Made by a program: the position numbers and the translations under genes. Below, one piece after another: positions 55,280 to 64,000 of a stretch of DNA of 64,000 nt. Source of the stretch: Tillandsia leiboldiana (lineage: Eukaryota > Streptophyta > Magnoliopsida > Poales > Bromeliaceae); NCBI GenBank assembly GCA_029204045.2, contig CM055071.1, positions 16,699,161 to 16,763,160 of the forward strand, read 5' to 3'. The notes below the pieces were generated by a model, which saw nothing but the letters and a program-made list of their open reading frames with translations, searched no databases and was not told the DNA's origin. How positions within the stretch are numbered: the stretch's first letter is position 1; each line of letters begins with the position of its first letter.

Positions 55280-56142
55280 GGTACCGTTTGGTTCGGGGAT
55301 AAGAAAAATTTTGTTATACCGGGGATAGGTATAGATTATGTTATTAGCAGGAATTAGTGTAAATTTGCGTTTGGTTGCGTTTATGAGTTATACCGGGTTT
55401 AAAGGAAATTGTGTTTGGTAAATTATATAGGAATAAGGAGAATAAGATGAATAGCAAAAAATTGTGTTTGGTTGAGTATAGAGGAATAAGAAGAATTGAG
55501 AATGATAAATTTGTGTATTGACTATTTTGCCCTTTATGATATATTTTATAAATAAAATAATTTATGATATTAATCAACCTAATAATAAATTTAAAATATT
55601 ATTTAAAATAGTAAAAAATATTTAAAAATAAATAATAAATAATTAAAAGTACTTAAAAATGATAGAAAATTATATATTAAAATATTTAAAATTTTTGATT
55701 GTTTATCATTTTTAAACCATTAATCAATAGTTAAGCAAATTTTAATTTTTCCCTTTTAAAATTTTCTATCATTCTTAAATACTTTTAAATATTTTTATAC
55801 TTTTTTAATAATAATCTAAATTTATTATAAGGTTGATTAATAGCATATTTTTATAATTTTTAAAATTTACCATAAAGGGTCAAATAGTGAATAAAAAAAG
55901 TTAATAAAATTCAGGCACTAATTATACACAAGTCAATATACCAATACAAAACTATCTGGATGTTAAATAAAATTAAAACAGAATGTCATGACCAGATATC
56001 AAGTAAATAATGAACCAAACAAATGTGTGCAATAATGACGTTACACTAACAAAAATTGCCCCAATTATAGGACCAACATAATAATTAGCAGATTCAATCA
56101 CATACAATTCAGTCCATTATGGTCATAAAGATCACAAAATAA

Positions 56143-56400
56143 TAAGTCCTTTACATACAATCCCATTGTAATCATATTTCAGTTCAATACAAATCAGAAA
56201 AGTCCTTTACATACAATCCCATTGTAATCATATTTCAGTTCAATACACATCAGAAAAGTCCATTACATACAATCCCATTGTAATGATAATTCAGTTCAAT
56301 ACACATAAGAAAAAGTCCTTTACATACAATTCCATTGTAATCATAATTCAGTTCAATACACATATAAGAAAAGTCCTTTACATAATCCAGTTCATACATA
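56143..56400. repeat. 57-bp tandem repeat in the Harbinger 3' region
   Basis: aagtcctttacatacaatcc starts at 56143, 56200, 56256, 56313 and 56370 (last copy partial). Units include cattgtaatcat and cagttcaataca. AT-rich, non-coding. Confidence 0.9.
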
Positions 56401-58733
56401 ATTTTACAAACACATTGTAATCATACAATCACATATATTACACATTTCTTACATTGCAATCAAATATATATCTAACTGTGATTATTTCATAACTGGTCTG
56501 TTATAAATGTGCGCAACGCGTCGCCTCTGTGTGACTCAGTAGTACCAACTGTCATGCCCCGGGGCGATACTGCGCCCCGGCTCGCCAACAGATCCGCCGC
56601 CCATACGGGAAGCCCCGTATAGGCGTAGCGACTAACCTGCAAGAAAACATCTACACTAGCAGATATCAGAGCTGAAAGAGAAAAGCTGGAAAGAAATACA
56701 TAAAATAAAACTACAACTCTTAAATATACAGACCAACCTCACCAGAAAACAGGAGTCTCTCATAAAAGCAGGAAAGGAAGGTACAACTCAAAACCTCACT
56801 ACAAAAGTCACTCGACATAACACACACCAAAATGGAACTGGGGTACATCTACTCACACACTGAAGACGACAGGAGGGGATCTATCTCGCGACGCCCTTAC
56901 CTCGGTCAGAAGGAGCTGGATCAGCAACAAGAGCTGCAGGAACTGGAGCAGAAGTCCCTGGGGAGAAAACACCACGACGGGTGTGAGAACTACATCCCAC
57001 AGTAGTTCTCAGTGGGTGCCGCCAACAAGCCCGACGGTCTGCCCACTAAGTCTACCAGAGGCAAAAGTAACATATGCAGTGCTATAAGGAAAGCGGGGAA
57101 AAGTAACTCTACAGCTACTATGCCTCTATCTAGATGCTCAACAGTGGAACAGAAAGAACATAATGCCACAACTAACTCTCCTCCCTGATCACCCAATCAA
57201 AACTGACTGCCACATCGGGTCCAGTCAAACCTGCGCCAACCTACTGCCGTTACGTCCCGGAGGAGCGGACTTACGTAGGGCGTCCGTGGCTGCCAACGAA
57301 AGCACAGCCAGAGGGACCACTGCAACAACAAGTCGCTAAAGAACATCTCAAACTCACGCCGGTACACAACCCGGTCTCGCCTACTCCGGAGTGGCCCTCG
57401 AGGGGAGCGACCCGCTCGAGTCAAAGTAACCCATAAGTATCACTGTAAAGTATCACTGTAAAGCTCTAATGTGGCTCATGCAGGCTATGATCCAATCCTC
57501 GATCAATAAGATCGACCACCAAACAAATCACTGACTCACTCACTGGCTGGAATCTACACAGCTGAAACTCACTGTCTCTCTGACAGTTTCCAAGAACCCA
57601 GATCTACCATCACTATCACTCTCCCAAAGAAATCAAATCTAAAGACTGCTATCAACTCCACTCGGTCCCCAGACACGAGTGCAAATGCATCCCACAATCA
57701 CCCGACCTCTCGGCCCACAACTCGGGCGAGGAAAAGCTAAGTCCATAGTGAAATGAAGTATCGTGATGTGGAATGTCTAGAGCAATAAAAAAAACCTAGC
57801 CCAAGTTGGAGTTTTTCTACAGACTGGCTGAACATGATACATATGACAGGGGTGCTAGGTCAAATTCCAAGATTTCATTACTTAACATAGTGCCGGAATC
57901 AAAAGATTCAACAACTGATATACAAGATACAACATACAGTTTTACACATGCTAATACTCCAATTTCTAACATGCATGATCCTACACACATAGAATTAGTA
58001 CACAGTCCAGAGTTCTTGGAAGCAAGGTCACCCACCTGAAAGTGCTAACTGTCCGGAATCGTACAGCTGAGAAAGCCCACAACTGTCAAATCACAAATCC
58101 CACCAAGCCAACAACACGGTAGAAGTGCTCACAAACTCCTGGGTACAAACATACACCAAAATTACACTTTAAACCACACAAATTCCAAAATCCCAAAATC
58201 TGTGATGAACAGTCCCATTCACACGAAATTTTCACCTGAAAAACTTCCTCCAAAAATTCCAATAAAAATATGACGGCGATCCTCGCGAAGAGTAGATGTC
58301 GATAGAGTCCTGAAATGTCAAATTCCGATGTCCGGATGAGGAGATAAAAATCCGACAAGTAGGTGCTGTCCAAATCAACCAACAGTCGCAAAGGGGGTTA
58401 AAAATGTACCCAGAACCCCAAGAAAAGCTCGGATCCAGAAAAAGTGTCCAACACGAAAAATGTAGATTTACCTCTTACGAAACCGTCACCGCAGAAATCG
58501 TCCAAAAATAATGTCGGGGTAGCCCGGTAGACCTCCCAGACTAAACTGCGACGAAAATGGGCCTCCAACAGTAGATCGTCGCTCCGCACCCCGATGTAGA
58601 AGTCGCCGTCGTCGCGGCCTCCAAAAATTCTGAACCTTCGCCGGAAGATGCACAAGAGGGAGAGAAAGAAAATTGGTAAAGGGCTCAGGGGCTAAAACTC
58701 TCGGGAAAAGCTTCAAAAACGAGCCCCAAGGGG

Positions 58734-58743
58734 CCTATTTATA
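58734..58743 (-). promoter_or_regulatory. TATA box of the gypsy LTR 56550-59609
   Basis: The minus strand reads ggcctataaataggcc, a good TATA box placed about 870 bp into the LTR. Confidence 0.65.
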
Positions 58744-58878
58744 GGCCTCACCCGAAATCAGCCCAAAAGACAAGTCAAAGGGGCTTTCGGGCCCACTTTC
58801 GGGCGCCCGGAACATTCGGGCGCCTACAGTGTTGGGCCCGGCCCAACACTGTGCGCGCCCGGATTGATCCGGTGCCGC

Positions 58879-59393
58879 CACGTGTCCCCCCGAACAGGGG
58901 ACAGCGGTGCGGGGCCACCCGATGGCCGCCACGTGTCCGGCCCCGCGCTCCCCGCGCCCGGCGCACATGCGCCCACCAATCATGGCGCGCCACGTGTAGC
59001 GAGGTCCACGGCGGCGACCACGGGCCGCGGTTCACGGCGGCCCACCCGGGTCGCTGCGCCCGCCAACCAGCGGGCGACACGTGGCCCGGCGGGTCCATCG
59101 TGCGCCGCGCCCGGCGCGGTCCACGCGCTGTCGCGCGTGCGTTGACCCGCCAACCGGCGTCTGCCACGTGGCACTGTGCCGCGTCGCATACGCCAGGTGC
59201 GTATGGACCGACCAACCAGAAGAAGCCACGTGGCCCGCCCCGGTCCACTGCACCAACCGCGCGCCCCCGTGGACCAAGCCGCGTGAGCCCGCCAATGGGC
59301 AGCCGCCACGTGTCCAGGCGCCGGTCCATGCACCAGCGCCCAAGCTCTGTGGACCGAGCGGTATGCGCCGGCCCAATCAGAAGCTGCCACGTG
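58879..59393 (-). promoter_or_regulatory. Array of eight G-boxes (CACGTG) upstream of the LTR TATA box
   Basis: CACGTG occurs at 58879, 58930, 58991, 59078, 59165, 59227, 59307 and 59388, spaced 51-87 bp. Most sit in cCACGTGg/t contexts that bind plant bZIP and bHLH factors. Six are preceded on the plus strand, about 10-20 bp away, by ccaat or ccaac (for example ccaatcagaagctgccacgtgg). The region is GC-rich and looks like a diverged tandem repeat. It lies 136-660 bp upstream of the TATA box in element sense. Confidence 0.75.
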
Positions 59394-59602
59394 GCAGGGG
59401 CTGGTCCACGGCTGTTCCCATGCACCAAAATGCGCGAAAAACTTCCGGGAGTCCGTTTTTGGGCATCCGGACTCAGAATTTAACAAGCAAATAGCCGTTT
59501 TCAAGCGTTTTTCCGTGCTGAATCCATTTCCGACCTCTGTTTGGCCTAATTCTTTTCCGAAATTTCGGCAAACCCAGCCGAAAGCCAACACAGCAAATAA
59601 TA

Positions 59603-61050
59603 TCACACAGGGTCCATCTGTGGCATCCTATTGATGCACCATGGGCCAGATACACCAATGATAGGTGTTCTAACAGTGGATTCATCGGAAGAACGTTGCA
59701 TGGGAATCAGGGCCACTACACCAACACTATGAACCGTTTCCTCGACATCTAATTCTACATTTGGTTCTTCCTCTAACACATCGTTAAATATGGCATCCGC
59801 ACCGGAGTGTCGTCGAATAAAATTGTGAATAACACAACATGCCATCGCAATCTGGCATTGGACTTTATATGGAAAGGGTGTTGCAACAGTCAAGATCTTG
59901 AACCGTTTTTTTAAAATACCGAATGTTTTCTCCACCACATTTCTCAATTGTGCATGTCGATGATTATATAGGTCGCGCGGACTTCGATGAGTGAGACCTC
60001 GTGTGTTTCCCTCAAATTGGCTAATATGGTAACGCTCCCCCCGATATGGTGCAAGAAATCTGTTTGTATTTGCATAGCCAGAATCTACCAAATAATATTT
60101 GCCTATAGATTTTACAAAACATGTACAATGTTAAATTCTATATTCCCCAACATTAAAGATATGTAAAAGATAAATTTCTGTGTACAATATACCTTCAGGC
60201 ACAGTGAATCCTCCACTTTCGCATGCCCATCGGAGTACTCTCATGTCAGCTGCTGATCCCTCCCAACCAGTGCAGACAAATAGGAAGTGATGGTCGAAGG
60301 ATACTGCAGCCATCATGTTTTGCGAAGTAAATCCTTTGTGATTCCGAAATCTCGGTTGCTTGCTCTTGCTGACAACCACCGGAATATGTGTCCCATCAAT
60401 TGCACCAATTGCATTCTGCCAATAAACATCAAACAACATGCAGTCAATTAATATAATGAACACTGGTGACATATAAATAAGTGAACTAAAAAATATAAAA
60501 GCATACATACCTTGAATGGTTGAAAATTGACATTATCTCTAATTCGGGCATGCACCGAAACATTATTCGCCGGAAGTGTTATGTAATCGTCTTTCAATGT
60601 CATAATCGCCCGAAGCACATTGTTGAAATGTCGACTGATAGTTTCACCCGAATGTTGAAATATTTCAGCAATTACCCTATTAGCCACCCCATGTCCAACA
60701 CAAAACATAAAAATTCCCAACTGTTCCTCAATTGTCATATGGCGTGTGTTATGTAACAATCCCTTTTGGACTAGCTCATCGCGAAGTGCGATGAAAGTCG
60801 TGGTCCGCATTCGAAACTGGTCGTACCCACGGTCAGGATGGCCATTCAATATATCACATATAACCTGGTGCCCTGTGAATGGACGGGTTCGACACGGTTG
60901 CTTGTCGACAGTTTGACTAGATGTCAAGTAACCTTGCTGAATCAACAACGCTAATACCTCACCCCAATAGTCGTCATCATCATCTAAAAGGTCCCTTATT
61001 ATGGTATTGATTTTGGAAGAAAACATATGACGATGATTCGAATCACCCAT
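59603..61050 (-). CDS. PIF/Harbinger DDE transposase, three exons (about 420 aa)
   Basis: Nuclease that cuts and joins the element ends, acting with ORF1. Exons on the minus strand: 60511-61050 (180 codons; donor AAG|GTATGT), 60193-60415 and 59603-60102, all GT...AG, with the joined frame open. Catalytic residues of the DDE_Tnp_4 family are visible: D187 in AIGAIDGTHIP, D261 in YYLVDSGYANTNRFL, and E312 in LRNVVEKTFGILKKRFKIL, with the last two 50 residues apart. The N-terminal exon has the usual helical region (LRDELVQKGLL, IEEQLGIFMFCVGHG, HFNNVLRAI). The last codons (MDPV, stop) run into the gypsy LTR, so the natural C-terminus is replaced, but the catalytic domain is whole. Confidence 0.88.
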
Positions 61051-61202
61051 TTATGCTGTAAGTACAATATATATTCAACATTGACAATCGCAACATATGC
61101 CGTTGTAATACAACACTAATTCAAGCATGCTTGTTAATACAGTCAATATTTAAAGAGTACATCTAACAGCATTCAAACAAATTGAAATGTCTTCTGAGCA
61201 TA

Positions 61203-62516
61203 TTACATAAGAGGGCAATAAAATAAAGAAACAAAGGCATACACATTAAAAACAAATCCTACATTCAAGGAAAAAAAGGGCCTATATACATGCGATTGGA
61301 TTGCCACTTGACGCTCAACCCACATCATTGTCAATTCATCGGTCATTGTCATAAACACTTCACGATTATTTAGATCTTTCAGTGCTTCCGCTGCACTAAG
61401 CACTTTTTCTGGAGTAATGCCTGGCATCGCATAGACTCGGGTCATGCAATTGGAAATGGTTGGAATACTACTTTTGTTGGCCTTTTCGTCCTGATACATT
61501 TCACGGGCCAGTTCTAGCTTTTGCCTGCCTATATCAACAAGTTCAGATATTACATTAAGCCCGGCATCAGTTTTGCGCCGGCGTCCCCTAAAGGACGAGG
61601 TAGGTTTGGGTTGAGGGTTTGTGGGTTGTGGAGAGCGTGGTCGTTTACTTCCTGAGCTATGCCCGCTCCCGCTAGCACTACCTCCGACATTGGGGATGTC
61701 AGGAGTTGAAGATGGGTAGTCGGGGGTTTGCGGCGCCCTGATATTTGCATATTGAGGCGCTGCAGAAGAACCTGGTTCAAATGGAGGTTGTGAGATATTA
61801 AAAGCCGACATTCTTACTTCAAGATTTGTATCATCCTCACCGGGGGAAGATGAGGATGAACTTTCAACTGTTTGGGCTGCAGGCATAGTGGATGCATATC
61901 CATATCGGCCAGTGGCCGTGGTTTTTTCTGTCAAGAATTCCATATCCTTATATGGCGGAAATGGCCTATCTCGACATTTTGCATATGACGGATTTTCCTG
62001 TTTAATAGGAATAAGAAATGTATAATGTCAAATATTCATATATTACGCGAGACTTTTGAACAAAGTTTATGATTTACAAGATAGGGTCAATACCGCTATG
62101 ACAGCATCCCAGTCGGTTGGATCACCAGGTGTCGGGATATTGTGGATACAATCCCAACCCCATCCACTCTTGTTGGCTAAATAGTTATAAAGACTGAATG
62201 ACCGTTTTAAAACTTTTAGCCGATTTTTAAATTGCTCCTTGGTGAGTTGTAAATTGGTCCTAGCATTGAATGCCGCAATGATTCGAACCCACGCTATAGT
62301 AGTGAACGACCCATTCACGTAGTTCCCTAGTGTATGCTCTTCAGTGAGAAAAGACATGAATATTGCGTCCATATTCTCAGTCCAATTATGGGTTCGGGTC
62401 TGCGGTTGGGCACGCTGCCCAGAAGAACCCTCCTGAGAGCCTAGGAAATTAGATAGTGGGTCGAAAGCCACACTTTTTCTTGCTTGATGCTTGGTGTGTT
62501 TCTTGGCGGGACGCAT
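61203..62516 (-). CDS. PIF/Harbinger ORF1, SANT/Myb-like DNA-binding protein, two exons (405 aa)
   Basis: Partner protein of PIF/Harbinger transposases that binds element ends and brings the transposase into the nucleus. Exon 1 62094-62516 and exon 2 61203-61997 (minus strand) join in phase 0 at GCG|GTATTG and AACAG|GAAAAT. Residues about 43-140 form the Myb/SANT-like domain: NWTENMDAIFMSFLTEE, SFTTIAWVRIIAAFN, LTKEQFKNRLKVLKRSFSLY, and W in GWGWDCI and TDWDAVI. Residues 142-165 continue with YAKCRDRPFPPYKDMEFL. The centre is Ser/Pro-rich with a basic SKRPRSP and RGRRRK patch (likely nuclear signal), and the C-terminal part is helical. The last ~25 residues may be intron read-through. Confidence 0.85.
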
Positions 62517-63440
62517 CTGGAATAAGAGTTATATGATGTATTTGAAGGCACAATGATACCAATAAGTAAAGTAGAAATAGAGGGAAATTGTAATTAAGTA
62601 TTGGACTCAATTGATTGCCACATAGTATGGGGTTGCATTGGATTTTTAATGCCAGTGGCCGTCCATCAGATACTTATGGCAATCATCATCATCGTCCTTA
62701 ATGTTCGCAATTATCCAACAAAGACAATTTTCCGCTAATATATGTATGCCCAGTTTTTGTGCTGGTGGAGACCCTGTTGCGAGGTTGTTGCCATAATGTG
62801 TGCTGGTTGTCACCCTGTTGCAATTATGTGTTGTTCGTGTGTATAATGCCTATCACCCGATTGTTTATAATTTTTATAAAATATTTTTTGACTCAATTGA
62901 TTGCCAATTGGTATGGGGGTGCAGTGAATTCTAAATACATGCCAATCCATCAAATACCTATGGCAATCGTCATCATCGTCCATATGTTTACCATATCTGA
63001 AGCTACAGGGGATAGGCTGCATACACACACATCTCATAAAATGACAACAGGGAATAGGCCTCATACACACAAACATCACATATGCTGGCAACAAGGTGAC
63101 AACCAACACCCAAACATCACTTAAATATGGCAATAGGGTGATAGGCATCAGCACACAATTATGCTCAACAGGGTTACAACCTGCACGCCAACAAGATGGC
63201 AAGAGTAAAACAACCAGCACAATCAATGGGCAACATGATGCGAACAAGGTGGTGATCCAGCACATATTTTAGCAACAACATTGCAACACAATGCCAACAA
63301 GTCTAAGTACAAATTGGAAACAATATGAGAACCAGCACACATTATGGCAATGACATGCACACATTATGCCATCAACATGAAAACAGGATGAATCAAAGCA
63401 CAGAATAAGGCACTCATAGAGGGCATACCTTTGTGAAAAA
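62517..63440. other. Segment upstream of Harbinger ORF1 with inverted subterminal words
   Basis: Non-coding. Words such as tgtgctggttgtcaccctgttgc (62800-62830) recur in reverse complement as caacagggttacaacctgc and gaaccagcacacattatgg (63160-63360). The phrase catcatcatcgtcc is also repeated (62684, 62970). Repeated words of this kind near element ends can be transposase-binding sites, but no terminus was found. Confidence 0.4.
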
Positions 63441-64000
63441 ATTCAGAACCTGTTAAGAAGCAAGAGGGGCCGCAGAGGGGGTGGCGACGCGGAGAGGGGA
63501 CGCAGAGGGGCCGCAGCGGAGAGGTTGATGCAGAGGGGCCGCGGCTTCCTCGGTTACCGCAGAGGGGCCGCAAAGGGGCGCAGCGCGGATAGGTTCCCGC
63601 AGAGGGACCGCGGCGGAGAGGTTGCCGCAGAGGGGCCGCAAAGGAGCGCGGCGGGGCTAGGTTGCCGCAGAGGCGCCGCGGCGGAGAGGTTGCCGCAGAG
63701 GCGCCGCGGCGGAGAGGTTGCCGCAGAGGCGCCGCAGAGGGGCCGCGAAGGGGGTAGCCGCAGAGGGGGTGGCGACGCAGAGAGGGGTGTCGCAGAGGGG
63801 CCGCGGCTTCCTCGCTTGCCGCAGAGGGGCCGCAAAGGGGCGCGGCGCGGATAGGTTCCCGCAGAGGGACGGCGGCGGAGAGGTTGCCGCAGAGGGGCCG
63901 CAAAGGAGCGCGGCGGGGCTAGGTTGCCGCAGAGGCGCCGCGGCGGAGAGGTTGCCGCAGAGGGGCTGCGGAGGGGGTAGCCGCAGACGGGGTGGTGACG
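63440..64000. repeat. GC-rich minisatellite with higher-order structure
   Basis: Variants of a ~28-bp unit close to gccgcagaggcgccgcggcg plus gagaggtt. A larger block is repeated at a period of 262 bp: cttcctcggtt at 63545 and cttcctcgctt at 63807, with 63545-63700 matching 63807-63960. It continues past the window. Long open frames occur on both strands, as expected for a GC-rich repeat lacking AT-rich stop codons. Confidence 0.9.

Larger units (their letters stand above)
56550..59609 (-). mobile_element. Gypsy LTR (3.06 kb) inside the Harbinger element
   Basis: In element sense it starts TGTGTGATATTATTTG at 59609 and ends CCGGGGCATGACA at 56550, the terminal form of the other gypsy LTRs here. 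It interrupts the tail of the transposase gene: the present stop codon at 59603-59605 lies inside the LTR. The 5-bp flanks (ccaac at 56545-56549, gggtc at 59610-59614) do not match, so the event was not a simple solo-LTR formation or the border is off by some bases. It carries a G-box array and TATA box (separate entries). Confidence 0.65.
55280..64000 (-). mobile_element. PIF/Harbinger DNA transposon, right end outside the window
   Basis: Terminus GGTACCGTTTGGTTCGGGG at 55280 is preceded by TTA (55277-55279), the PIF/Harbinger target triplet. On the minus strand, the two usual genes follow in order: SANT/Myb-like ORF1 (62516-61203) and DDE transposase (61050-59603). The 3' side carries 57-bp tandem repeats and a 3-kb gypsy LTR inserted at the end of the transposase gene. 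The other terminus was not found before 64000; the minisatellite at 63440 may be inside or outside the element. Confidence 0.75.

Noticed and set aside
63364..63903. Long minus-strand open frame rich in RPLCGN/PLRQPLRR repeats
   Set aside because: It lies in a GC-rich minisatellite that is open in several frames on both strands. Repeat composition explains it; no protein family is recognisable.

Overview
The window looks like a stretch of a flowering-plant nuclear genome, probably a monocot, although the sequence alone does not fix the species. It is mostly stacked transposable elements and carries two spliced host genes, one on each side of a small gene-poor interval. No bacterial-style operons, rRNA, tRNA or CRISPR arrays were seen.

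Left third (1-31588) is a nest of LTR retrotransposons. From oldest to youngest as far as the junctions show: a SIRE-like Ty1/copia element C (23664-31588, 3' part only); a Tekay-like Ty3/gypsy LTR remnant D inside it (22960-23663); a gypsy element E on the minus strand inside D (15165-22959, target duplication agtac); copia copies A/B inside the LTR of E (4214-15164, broken by a 100-N gap); and a gypsy element F inside copia A (1-4213). Separately a young non-coding LTR element (25273-31337, two 1622-bp LTRs, minus strand) sits in the LTR of C. The copia copies carry a second transcription-unit-like segment downstream of pol, with its own TATA box, a 5' leader intron and an env-position ORF. 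Arrays of a short palindrome stand before every TATA box of this family.

Middle (31589-51808) holds the host genes, both on the minus strand. A four-exon gene for a 311-residue plant protein of unknown function spans 32525-38138. A three-exon gene for cytochrome b-c1 complex subunit 9 (QCR9) spans 40834-51425. Its coding exons total only 189 bp and its second intron is about 10.2 kb, filled with hAT-like and TA-microsatellite-associated miniature elements. Two coding-like exons of an unidentified gene lie at 31675-32029.

Right part (51809-64000) is a minus-strand gypsy LTR cut by a PIF/Harbinger DNA transposon that starts at 55280 and runs beyond the window. The Harbinger element has both expected genes (a SANT/Myb-like ORF and a DDE transposase with its catalytic triad) and is itself invaded by a 3-kb gypsy LTR (56550-59609) whose promoter carries eight CACGTG G-boxes. 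The window ends in a GC-rich minisatellite with a 262-bp higher-order period. All coordinates of splice sites and element ends were read by eye; no alignment or database search was run.
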